Below are positions 10,430-20,880 of a DNA stretch of 64,000 nucleotides, piece by piece. Every line of letters starts with the position of its first letter. Within the stretch, counting starts at the first letter, position 1. The position numbers and the translations under genes were made by a program. The notes beneath the pieces are model-generated. The model ran no database searches, was not told where the DNA came from, and saw only the letters and a list, made by a program, of their open reading frames with translations. Origin of the DNA: Viola odorata. Taxonomy: Eukaryota; Streptophyta; Magnoliopsida; Malpighiales; Violaceae. The stretch lies in NCBI GenBank assembly GCA_963691705.1, contig OY829537.1, positions 41,977,514 through 42,041,513 on the forward strand. Direction: 5' to 3'.

Positions 10430-12570
10430 TCAAGCGCCATTGCTATCACCAGCGTCTTCCTCCTCTGAAGAAAGCTGACCTTCTTTGCTTCCATCAATTT
10501 TATTCATCATTGCGGAGGTATAATCGGCAATCTTAGCTGGGTCGAAAGAACTACTCCCATGGTAATCTGCAAAACCAGAGTTAAAGGCCTGCATGGCCTT
10601 CTTCTTCCACCACTCTATCTTTAACGGAACCCTAGCAAGCTCCTCGTCTCGAGCTAATATTTCTTCATGAAGGAGAGAGTTCTTCTTCCTTTCTGTCACT
10701 AACTCTGCCTCCAAAACCTTGACTTTTGCTTTTCCTTTAGATTTCTCTCTACTCAACTCCTTTTGCGTTTCGTTTTGGAGTCGTGTTAGCAATTTCACTT
10801 GGTCTAACGCTCGGTTGAGCTGCACTTTCTGAGCACACATCGCGTTGGAAAAATCCTGCAATTGGCCCTCATAACCTTCGACAACATAGTCCAGGTAGCG
10901 GAAGGCGTCTAAAGAATCATTCATAACGCGCGCATACCGAGCATTTTGAGAAAGTTGTAGAAACTTTTCTCTTTCTTCAGAAAGGCTCATCATCTTGCCT
11001 ATCGAAGATGGCGTTAATTCATCTCTTGAGAAAGGGTTTGGCACCCCTGCGGTGCGAAGACCATCGAATCCAAGCCCTGCCAAATTTAGACGATAGGACA
11101 GGACTCCCTTAGAGCCTTGAGAAGAAAGGTTGACCATTAAGGCCGAAGAAGAATCTTTATTGCCTGCTCCAGTTACAGAAGTAAAAAACAACCATTGAGG
11201 GGCCTTAGGCGACGACTCAGAAAGTGGACTCACATGGGAAGTCGACGTCGCCACGTTTGGAATACAACAAGAAATAGGAGAGTTAGGGGAGCTGATTGGA
11301 GGAGGAGAACCTGCTGCTGGCGGAACTTCAGTGGCAGTTGGAAGAGCGACGGTTGACGCCTCAGCAACCTTCGTCGTTTGAGAAGTACTAGCTACAGTAG
11401 GAATGTCAGCCATTACGGTAGGGACCTTGTTAGCATTCCTAGAAGAAGTCTCAGTAGCCTACCCATCTTTCTCTACTCTGAGCTTCTTTCGATGAGCTGA
11501 GGAAGCATGTCGAAGATCTATTTTAGTATCCATGTCCTCGCTATCACTGTCAATTATCCTAGTTATGGGTGGGCCCAAATTTACTCCTCTACCCCGAACC
11601 GATAACTAATTTTCAAGAAAATGAGAGGCTTGAGCAGAAACACTCCGCCCTCTTCCGGCGACTGTCTTAGTTCTCCTCTTTAACGGGACATTCTAACGAC
11701 TAGAGCCCTCAGATGGTAGAGAAACCGATAGCATTTGAAGCGGCACCACGTTCAAGGGAGCGTTATTCCCGCAAGATGATTAACCCTCAGTGTTTTCTGC
11801 CAAGGAACTATATGTTAGAACGACAAGCAAATCAAAGCGATAACGCAAAAAGAGGAAAACTCACCTATAACGCACTCTTCCAAGCGTCTATACAAAGCGA
11901 ACTCCCGAATACGGAAGGACGTATCTATCTCTAGCAGAACGTTAGCCTGAGCTAACTCGTTTCTAGTCAACACTATTGGTTCTACCCAGACGGCACTAGT
12001 AATCTCCCGATTAAAACCCCCGCGTCACAAATGCGAAGGCAATTCGATAATGAAGAAACAACTCTTCCAATCAGCCACAGTCTCCTCAAAGCCCTGAAAC
12101 TTCTACCAAAATGACTGCACCAACGCGTCATCCCACCTCGGGGTAATATCGACCAAACAGTGATGACATTTTAAACTAAATAATTTACAGAATAAATTGA
12201 TGGACGGAGTAAAGATGCCCTTCATCTCACAAGCACGAAGAAAGGTATAAATTCCACACCAGGAGGAAGGAGTTATCTGAACCAGACTAATATCATATTG
12301 GCGTAACAATTTCTCTACAGAAGTATGAACTGGGAAACGAAAGCCATAAAGAAACATCTTAAAGTAAACCATTCTATAGTTTCTCCATAAGGGATTGTGA
12401 AGCCGCAGACCATCCTCAGGAACAGTAACGGAATAACCAGGGGAAAAAAAGATACCATGACTCTCTAATTCAGCCTTCAGAACCGTTTCACAAGAAAAAA
12501 TACTGGGTGTTTTATCGACTTCTGGATCTAAAGGTCTTTGAAGACCCTTAGGAGATCTTATCATACGCAT
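10430..12570 (-). pseudogene. E1 antisense gene A: paralogue of gene B
   Basis: Likely start ATG 12570 (MRMIRSPKGLQRPLDP). The N-terminal domain matches gene B position by position: VYFKMFLYGFRFPVH, then LLRQYDISLVQITPSSWC, KGIFTPSINLFCKLF and DITPRWDDALVQSF. Stops lie at 12103 and about 12020. The domain ends at a GTGAGT donor near 11862, the same place and sequence as in gene B. A Ser/Pro/Thr-rich middle (from MADIPTVAS, 11413) and a coiled coil with QLSQNARYARVMNDSLDAF (about 10970) and KELSREKSKGKAKVKVLEAE (about 10740) follow, ending with an acidic tail SSEEEDAGDSNGA. The 10430-11413 part is one open frame of 327 codons. Role unknown. Confidence 0.75.
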
Positions 12571-13075
12571 AATGAACCAGCGAAAAGAAAACCTAAAAAT
12601 GAGGGAGTGAAATACCTTGAAAGAAAAGAGTTACAGGCGAGCCGGCGGTGGACGACGGACGAGCAAGAAATTTCTTTGTGACAAAGCAGAAGAAAAAGTA
12701 AAAAGGAAATTTGAAATAAGGGCAAAAAGAGTAAGAAAGAGAAAGCAGTCTCCTCTTAAAGGACTAAGTGCCACCACATTAATTGAGCAGCGAATCATAT
12801 GAAGACGCGTGTAAAAAGGAAGCGGCCACGTAGAATCATATTAAAGGAAAATTTAAGTCCAAGCAGTTACTCGTCACATCTTTTTGAGGGGCGGTTACTT
12901 TTGACTGAGTCAGACGGTTACAGAACAGTTACTTCAAAATGACTAACGCGTTTGCATTAGGTATTAAAGAAATTGGGAAGAAAACGCAAAAACGATAACA
13001 AAGGATAGTTGCAAATAATTCATAAAGCCATACGACATCTACAAGGTGCATAACGCAAAGTTAGTCTTCATCAAG
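12571..13075. other. spacer upstream of antisense gene A
   Basis: About 500 bases. A plus-strand frame of 61 codons at 12617 is Lys/Arg-rich because the DNA is purine-rich, and I do not take it as a gene. Otherwise nothing recognised. Confidence 0.4.
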
Positions 13076-13519
13076 CTAGTAAGAAGGCCAGTAAAAGTCA
13101 TCTCCATCCGAAGACGGCTGCTCCGCGTCAAGAAAAGGAAAAGGATCGTCAGCCTTTTTCTCTTTGCCTTGCTCTAACCAAAAACCCTCTGAAGCCCCTT
13201 TCACCTTTGGAGGAATCGTACCCGGATTCCCCTTGACGGCAGAGGTCGTAACTTCAGAACCAATATCACCATTAGAATCTCTTTCCAAGAAATGACTAAC
13301 GTGAGGAAATAGTTCATCGCCCTTTCGCACAGAAGAGACGTAGAAGTCAGAAGACATATTGACAGTCTCGGAGATCTTCTTCTTCGACCTTTTGTGGTTC
13401 TTACAACGAGAAAAGTGCCTTTTCAGGCACGGGGGAGGAGGATCGTCAGAATCTGGAGAAGTTGGAGGAGTTGGTGGGGAGTTACGTTCGGCAACATTCA
13501 TGGAATATGCGTCAACCAT
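13076..13519 (-). CDS. E1 antisense small ORF C, unknown
   Basis: An open frame from ATG 13519 (MVDAYSMNVAERN) to the stop at 13076, 147 codons; an upstream ATG at 13750 would add 77 residues of low quality. It encodes a hydrophilic protein: a Pro/Ser-rich start (PPTPPTSPDSDDPPPP), a basic patch KRHFSRCKNHKRSKKK that could be a nuclear localisation signal, then an acidic tail ending SSDGDDFYWPSY. It lies in the same orientation as genes A and B and fits as an additional or trailing piece of the antisense set. I do not recognise a domain. Confidence 0.45.
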   Translation of the reverse strand: MVDAYSMNVAERNSPPTPPTSPDSDDPPPPCLKRHFSRCKNHKRSKKKISETVNMSSDFYVSSVRKGDELFPHVSHFLERDSNGDIGSEVTTSAVKGNPGTIPPKVKGASEGFWLEQGKEKKADDPFPFLDAEQPSSDGDDFYWPSY

Positions 13520-14003
13520 GAAATGGCAAGCAATTTCAACAGTGAAATGAAATGAAGATGAATAGAGAAAAGAAAGGAAAACCCCATTAAATAGCCATGG
13601 CAAAGGGGCTTTCCTGCCTTTTCGCACCTGGATAATTAATGCATTCCGAGAAGAATTATCATAATTACAGAATCCGATCTTGCGTGATCGCACCTGCTGA
13701 AAATCTGCGCCAATCAGGAGGCGCCGAAAAACCACCCAATCATTCATCATTGGGTAAAATATTTATTGTCCATGTGGCGGTTAAGGAACGTGAGTATTGC
13801 AAGAATACGTCCCGCGGAGGATTCGTTTTTGGTTGGGCTTGCAACCGCCCCAATTGGCCTGACGATTCATATGACACCAGAAACAGAAGACAACAAAGGA
13901 GATAACATAAAAGGCATTTTTATTCATGGCATAAATGGCCTAAGCGTCTAAGCGCGTACACTACAGGCATAAAAAGAAAAAAGAAAATGACGACCGTCGA
14001 CGG

Positions 14004-14366
14004 TCAAGCATGGGACCCAGCATCGTCATCCTCCAGCAGAGTGGGAATCTCCCTCAGAGCGTCTGCAATGGAAGTCAGCTCAAAGGAAGAAACCCTCATA
14101 CCCTTCAAGCAGCACACCAGCAGGTCCTTCCTGTACTGCAGCATGGCAATGGTCACCTCGATACGGGAGACCGTGGCGGCCAGCTTGGACACGTTCTCTA
14201 TGGGACTAAAATCCTCCATAGAAGCAGCTTCTTGCCTGGACAGTAGAGGGGTCATCATCCCCTAAAGCTCCAGGATATCCTCAGAGGTCTTGGTCAGCAT
14301 GCTCTCAGTAAGGTTCTTCATAGTATAAGCTTTGGAAATCAAGAAATTTTTGGTCAAAGTATCCAT
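14004..14366 (-). pseudogene. E1 antisense small ORF D, unknown, one stop
   Basis: From ATG 14366 (MDTLTKNFLISKAYTMKN) one frame continues to 14004 with a single TAG near 14262. The product would be about 120 residues, mostly helical and mildly acidic (VSKLAATVSRIEVTIAMLQYRK, ending LLEDDDAGSHA). It sits about 200 bases from the 3' LTR, so it could be transcribed from an antisense promoter in that LTR. Function not recognised. Confidence 0.45.
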
Positions 14367-14575
14367 GATGAAAATGGCAGAAGAAATGTAGAAGAGATGA
14401 GAAGAATTAGTGCAATAGAAAATCCAATTTATAGGCCCATTGGAGTGGCGGTTTGAAAAGACGTGCCTCTCGAAAATCGCGTCACCCCGTTATCTTATAG
14501 AACATGGAACAGACAAGGCCGAAAATGGAGCGGTAGCCCTTGGTGAACACTCGGGCTCGTTTTCGGTTGGGCTTG

Positions 14576-15054
14576 TGATAACTATAATGTAACGTTAGGG
14601 GCATTTTCGTCCTTGCACCCAACGTGAAGGCCGAAGAACGGTAGCTTCCACTAGGCGACCGCCTCTCACCCACATAACGATAAGCCCTGGGATGCTCAAC
14701 ATCAGCAGGAGGGGTCTCACGCTTTATCTAGCCACACGCACGACATTATCCTATCCCAGGCAGGCCATGACGTCATTTAAGATATTTAGGCGTTATCTTC
14801 CCTAGATAACGCCCACCCCCTAGAGATAACGCTCATATTTTGTCTATAAATACCCCAACATGCAAGATTTGAGGTAAGCCTAAGATTGCTGACAAAAACT
14901 CTACTATTTTCACCACCCTCACTAACTTAAGCATTGGAGTGTCTACGCCGGAGGCCCCTTCCGGCGCCTTGCAGGTACATCGGACGACGGTGAACAGTAA
15001 CTTCAAGAAGCCATTTTCCCCTTCTACCCTCCATCAAGAGACCAGATCTTATCA
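14576..15054 (+). repeat. 3' LTR of E1
   Basis: This 479-base partner of 1215-1698 keeps the TATA box (14845-14852), the TGACGTCA site (14768-14775) and the GATAACGC cluster. It differs from the 5' copy by many substitutions and a small indel near 14705. Confidence 0.9.
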
Positions 15055-15059
15055 TATAA
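15055..15059. repeat. TSD of E1, right copy (TATAA)
   Basis: Identical to 1210-1214; it fixes the outer limits of E1. Confidence 0.85.
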
Positions 15060-16320
15060 AATTAAAAAATTAACCCCACAAAATTTGTAAAAAATCTAAA
15101 AAAATCTATAGTTTTGTTTAAAAATTAAAAAATATAAAAAAATAAACCGAACAATTCATTAATAAAGAAATGAATTTGAAAATAAATAAGAATTCTAAAA
15201 AAATTATTAAATTTCAAAAAATAAAATTACCCAAAAAAATGAAAAAAATATAAAAAGTGATAGTATAATTTTTTAATGAATTAAATAAAAATCAAAAAAT
15301 ACGATTTTTTAAAAAAAAATCCTCACCAACTATTTCACTTTCATTTTCATGTTAGAAAAAAAAATAAGCGAGAACTATTGTTTCAAAGAATTTAAAACCA
15401 AAAATCATTTTCCTTCTTCCCTCCTTAATACATCTCTTTGTAAAAAATATGAAAAAAAACCATATATAGCTCATTAAACCAATGGGTTAATGTTAGCTTA
15501 CTTGAATTTCCTTATTGATTTGGCCTATAATTTTATTTTGTCCGGATTAGGCCCTTCCACTACCTATATCTTATTAATTCGGTCTCTTGCCCTCACCTAC
15601 TGTATATATGACATTTCAATATTACTTTTATTGACATGGAGTCTCCATAAATTATAACAAAAGAAAATTCTACAAAAAATTAAAATTCAAACTTTTAGAA
15701 AATTAAATAAAATTATTTTAAAATTATTAAAATTAAATAAGACAAACAAACTCTTGAACAACAACAACGATGATCGAGGCGATGTCATTTCATTCATAAT
15801 AAACGCAAACAACAAGTGAAATTAATGGGGGAGATATGTATAGAGGAGGAAAGAAAGAAAATGGATTTTTATTTTTAATTCTTTGAAAAAGGAGTTCACA
15901 TTGGTTTTGGTCTAAAATGAAAATAAAAAACAAAAAAAAAAATTGGTCAAGAAATAATTTTTTTTTTAAAAACCTATTTTTTAAAATTTTCTTTAATTCA
16001 TTCGAAAATAACATCACTGTTTATATATTTTCCAATTTTTTTGGTTATTTCTTTGAAATTGTACAGTTTTTAATAAAAAATTTGAAATTTTTGGTTTATT
16101 TTAGAATTTATTTCTTACTTTAGAATTGTTTAGGTTATTTTTTTATATTTTATAATTTTTAAACAAAACTATAGACTTTTTGGTTTATTTTCGAATTTTA
16201 TTTTTGGACTTTTGGGGTTATTCTTTTAATTTTATAATTTTTAAATAAACCTCTTGAATTTTGTTGTTTTATTTTCATAACTATTTTTTGTAAGTTTTTT
16301 ATTTTTTTATGTGGTATCTT
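15060..16320. repeat. A/T-rich foldback-like region
   Basis: AT-rich sequence on the right of E1. The stretch at 15096-15150 (CTATAGTTTTGTTTAAAAAT) recurs in inverse orientation at 16129-16185, and the pieces at 1085-1209 and 15060-15095 resemble the reverse complement of 16185-16320. This could be an old foldback element or MITE pair that E1 split. Low complexity makes chance similarity possible. Confidence 0.35.
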
Positions 16321-18110
16321 TTATAAAATAGAATTGAAGGACTGGAATAATTATTTTTAGAAAATTTGGGACTAAAAATGGTTGACTAATGGTGTTAGTC
16401 AATGTCAAATGAAAAGTTGAGGGCTCGAGTATTATGTTGCTAACGGAGGAAAAAATTGGGTGCTTACTTGGTAAAGAAGAAAATGTTGGGTGCAAAATTC
16501 GCATAGGATAAAAGTTGTATGCTAAATTAAATAAAGAGAAGTGTCAATATGATATTTTTCCTTTGATATTTTTTCAATTTATTTGCCAATGTGTGAAAAA
16601 GTTGCTACTCTATGATAAATGGGTCCCATGAATCTTATAATTACTCCTCTCCAAAAACAAGTTGCAATGTCGAGTTCTGACTTGAAACTACATAGTTTTG
16701 ACAGAACCAGATTTTATTAAATATTTTTAATTGATAACTACAAATCAAATGGAAAATTTCAAAAATAAAATCATTACAATTTATTGTTTATTTTCTTAAA
16801 CTAAGGAAATTAAACAAAAATCCTAAGAATGTGTCAGACGATACACATCATCGACTTGTCGACAAGTCGCCTTTGATCTCCATCTTGTCAATTCTCTGTA
16901 TGTTTTACCTAGCATGCGCTACAGAACCGAAACATTCTGCATCACAAGAATGAATTAGTATTTCTTCCAAAGATAAAAAAGAAATGATGAATCAATTAAT
17001 GCACGATTCTTACCACATTGCGTGGTGGATCCCTTGGCCATTCTGGATCACGAAGAGGATCAACCGAACCTTCCACTAAATCCTCAATCTCATGGTCCTT
17101 GATATGGATCCAAGGAGGGCATTGTCTTTAATCAAGGTTTGAGCATTCGACTTCTATGAAGACAAATTCCTTATTCAAGAAGAGAAGTCTAAGGCTTGTA
17201 AGAAGCTTGAGTTGCAATTATTTATCGGTGTATTTTCTTCCCATGATTATTTCCAAGATACTCCTAAGTGGCAAGAATTGAGCAAAGTTTGGAAAAAAAA
17301 GATTTTATGGAGAGAGCTATGGATGGAGCTTGTTCAAGTGTCCTAAGATCATTTTTCTTATTTCATTTAGTCTTAAGCAACCAAGGAAGCGAAAGAGATG
17401 GAGGTCTCAGTTTAAATTTCAAGTGAATCCGAGCTCGTTTGATAATTGAAACACAAGGAATGCGCCAGCTTGCTTGAATGCGCATCCTTACTATTTTGCC
17501 TATCAAGACTTAGTTAATTATTGGATATTTGATTTATTATTGTTAGCTGTATATTTAATTATGTTATTTAGTTAAAGTCAGGTCTAGTTACATAAGAAAA
17601 TTTCATTTTACTTGTGTAATTAGAAGCTGATTTGTCCAAGTTCTAGTTGGTGTAGGATTACTATTCCTAGTTCTAATTAACATAGGATTTCTTAAAAGGG
17701 AATGTCCAAGACTTGTTTGGACAAACCCTAGCTACATTGTAAAGACTATATAAGCTCACTTAGAGCTTTATTTTCAGTAGACATTCATTGATAAAACATG
17801 TTGTTGTGAGGTGTCTCACTTGTTGTTCTAACGAATAAATCTTAAGCATAAATGATAGGAATTCAATTTTGATTAAGTAAAATAAATCTTTCCCTATCGT
17901 CTAGTTCGTTCTAGGGTTCTAAACACAGGTTGGTTTAGGAACATAGAATCTTTGATTCGAGATCCCAATCGATTATCGAATTAGGGTTCTAATCATCCTT
18001 TACGGTTGGGTTAGGAACTTAATTGGGTCGGCTGGTTACTTATTCGCGTTTGAAGAGGGATTCCTTGAGCAAGATCAACAACAAAAGTTTCCTAATATAT
18101 CAGGAATGCA
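16321..18110. repeat. degenerate LTR-like sequence
   Basis: No ORF. From about 17520 the sequence looks like a plant LTR: TATATAAGCTC-type promoter (17747), a GTCTCACTTG run, repeated AGGGTTCTAA pieces, and an end reading AGGAATGCATCA at 18114. Left of 17500 I see only AT-rich sequence with weak resemblance to retroelement LTRs. Confidence 0.35.
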
Positions 18111-18116
18111 TCAGTC

Positions 18117-18530
18117 CTAATAGTTATATCTCTCTAAATTTGCGACATCTTGGTTAGGGGCAAAGGTCTCTACAACTGATGGTCTTGCACTTGAAGTGCT
18201 AGGTCGAGAACGACTAGTTCTACTCCTCTTCGGACATCCACCATTGTCATCCTCCTCACCCTCATCATAACTCTCTACTTTATCATAATCACTTATGGTC
18301 AAAGGTCCCACGATTAACATCCTTCCAAGCATCGTAATCACTTGCATAATAAAAGACGTCCGGAATAGGATCGTAACCAACATGACCCTTTCACTTATAG
18401 AACCTCACTGTTAGCATGTTGTGAGACGGATCCCTGAAAGTCATGGATACACCAATAAATTTATGAGATATCCTCTCACCTAGATACAATACATCATCGT
18501 TAATTTTGTGCAACCAAATCCTCGCGTGAT
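18117..18530 (-). pseudogene. unidentified coding remnant
   Basis: Two minus-strand frames look protein-like: one near 18500-18300 with VLYLGERISHKFIGVSMTFRDPSHNM and DPIPDVFYYASDYDAW, the other 18383-18117 with an acidic and basic Ser/Arg-rich tail (CPKRSRTSRSRPSTSS). They are offset by a frameshift and a stop. I do not recognise the family; a transposase or gag tail is possible. Confidence 0.3.
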
Positions 18531-18739
18531 CATGTTAGGCAGAAAGCGAGTTATCTTGGTCTAATCAGAATCGAGCATTTTCGAGAACTCGCATATTAAC
18601 CTATTTTGAGAAATCATGGGTTAATTTGAGGAAACTGAACACATTTTTGGGTAAAATGGATAATATCATCAAAATGAAATGCTTACTTTCTCTCGAGTCA
18701 TCTAGTCAATCTCGCGACAAATGGCTAATACCGACATGT

Positions 18740-20092
18740 CGTCATGATCAACAGCAGGTCACTAATCAACAACATATCTCAAGATATACGACTTAGTAGT
18801 TGAGTGAGGGTGTTAAGGTCTAAGCCTTGGAGTTCAAGCTTGACATTAACATGGATCCTGAGACGCCTTCGACGCATGGATTTGACGGATAGTCCCTTTA
18901 TAGGGTATGTGAAGGGAAGTCTATTGGTTGTGATAGCTCTCTCGGGGTAAGATACGAGAGTATGCTTGCTTAAGTGAGCATCTCTTATGCGGTTCCGGCA
19001 TAGGTGTGCGAGTGAGCCTTCTATGTTATGGAATGGGTGCTGCCATGATGGTTTTGCTATGATGGCCATTTCTAGTTAAGTATGAGTGAGAACTAGTAGT
19101 GCGCATGTAAGAAAGGGCGGAGGCTCAGAGAAGGGTTGCGAACGTTGCTACGGAAGAACTATCTAAAGGTTCGAGTATCGGATAAAGGCCTTGTCTTAGG
19201 CGAAGGGCAAACGTAGGCCGAGGTGAGATGGCTCGACCTATGGCATGGTCGTGCGTCATTGAGAGGCGCGAGCGATCATGCCTGATGTGACCCAAGACAG
19301 GCCTGGACGTGATCACGCCCAGCCTTGGCGTGGTCATGCCCAAAACAGAAGCAACCACAACTTGGCAGATGGCTGCAGCGTCATCACGGCTACTCTCGGT
19401 GTGATGACACTGAAAACAGAAACATCAACCTGGTTGCAGCGTCATCACAACCACTCTCGGTCTGATGACATCGAAAACAGAAGCAAGCACGCGGCAACGA
19501 CGTGATCACGTCACACCTCCGACGTGATCACGCCCGGGTTTTCCAGATTTGAGCAGATTTGGAATTTTGAGCTTTCCATTCCTTGGTTGGCTATTTTTAT
19601 TATTAATTAAAGTAATTTGGATTTATTAATAAATAGTTTAATTATTTAATTAGAAGTTTAAGTAGAACTAGGACTTATAAGGAAAGTCCTATTTTTATTT
19701 GTAAGGATTTAGGGTTTCTCCTATTTAAAGGAGCCACCTTTTTCATTATCAGTTACGTTATTTTCAATCAATTAAAAACTGAGAGGAATTTCTCAATTGT
19801 TCACGTGTGAACCTTGTTGCTTCTTAAGTCCGAACGCTTAAGTCAATTTGCAAGTAAAAGACCGAGAGTTCAAACCCCATTGTTTCGTTTCACCTAGGTT
19901 GGTATTCACAAGTCCAATACAGGGTTAGGGATTCGATTCAAGAACCTAGATTGTTTAGCTTAGGTTGCTTAGCACAGGTTGCTAGGAGGGTTAAGCACTC
20001 AAGAGAGTTAATTATTCCGCATTCTAAAAATTCAATCCTTCGAACTAGATCAAGAAATTACTCATTACACATCCTCGACTAGGATCGTATCA
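18740..20092 (+). repeat. probable 5' LTR of E2 (start uncertain)
   Basis: The right end is firm: CTAGGATCGTATCA at 20079-20092, directly followed by a primer-binding site. It contains a TATTTAAAG promoter motif (19723) and, at 19300-19540, imperfect repeats of CAGCGTCATCAC ... GTGATGAC that form small hairpins. The left end is not visible. Confidence 0.5.
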
Positions 20093-20108
20093 GTTGGTAG
20101 TGGAGCTC
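20093..20108 (+). other. primer-binding site of E2
   Basis: GTTGGTAGTGGAGCTC directly after the LTR. It matches the TTGGTAGCGGAG sites of E3, E4 and E5 and resembles the initiator-Met tRNA type used by many Ty3 elements. Confidence 0.6.
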
Positions 20109-20880
20109 AAGGCGTTCAAGGTTTGGTATCTATCTTTACGTTTTTGTTTTCCTTGTTGAGATTTGTTCTTTTTTTATCCGTTCTATAGCCAATCTTCTTG
20201 TGTGCTTGTGTTAGTTATTTGTGTGTCGAGTCGATCTAGGGTTCTAGATCTTGTTTTGTGCGTCTTGCTAAACAAATCATTGTGCGATCTGTGTGTCATT
20301 AAATTAACTTGTTTCTGTCCACAAAAGAATCACAAAATACCAAAAAGAGTCTTTAATTTTGTTTCGTTCAAAAAAAAAAAAAGAGTCAGAAAAAAAAATT
20401 CAAAACAGAACGAAAAATAAAATACAAAATACTACCGAGTATTGTGAAGCTATTTCAAAAAGAATCATTGGATTTGGTGGTCAGAATTGAGAGATAGCTC
20501 TAAAATAAATCGAACACACCTAAACACATATCATTCACGGTTTGGTGAATTTACTTGAGTCTTCTTGAGTCTTTTGAGCTTATTCTTTATTCCGATTACA
20601 TATTGACTTCTACTCCAGCCTAATAAATTATTTAGTTGTTTGTTCTTTACGACTAACCTTTTATTAAGCATCTAATTTCTTTGCGAAGCTAGTCGTCCTT
20701 GAGTGTCTTTTTGGAAGCTTTCCTTTGAAATTCTCGAGTGATTGACGTTTGCGCGTGAACAATTGCAGGGAAGTGTGAGTAACTTTGTGAGATTAATAGA
20801 GCATTAAACACGAGAGAAAATGTGAGTGAGTGCTAGGTTTAGTGCAATTTTACGTTTTCTATTTGCTTGTTGTGAATTTC
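20109..20880. other. E2 leader
   Basis: Non-coding leader with A- and T-rich runs. No gag is found between the primer-binding site and the RT linker. Confidence 0.4.

Larger units (their letters stand above)
1215..15054 (+). mobile_element. E1: Tat-like Ty3/gypsy LTR retrotransposon, defective
   Basis: The element is 13.8 kb with LTRs at 1215-1698 and 14576-15054, flanked by the direct repeat TATAA (1210-1214 and 15055-15059). The order is LTR, primer-binding site, gag, protease, integrase, a 3' region with tandem repeats, about 7 kb of antisense genes, and LTR. Long extra 3' sequence with antisense ORFs is known from the plant Tat lineage (Retand, Grande-type), which is why I place it there. 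RT and RNase H are missing, gag is frameshifted and integrase holds five stops, so it cannot move alone. The two LTRs are visibly diverged, with scattered substitutions and an indel, so the insertion is not recent. Confidence 0.9.

Noticed and set aside
13987..14265. Plus-strand ORFs opposite antisense ORF D
   Set aside because: The minus frame extends to an upstream ATG with only one stop and has helical, biased composition; the plus frames look random.
15790..16123. ORFs of 68 and 75 codons
   Set aside because: Phe/Lys/Asn-rich because the DNA is nearly all A and T.
20163..20420. 85-codon ORF in the E2 leader
   Set aside because: Ends in Lys runs from A-tracts; no match to gag.
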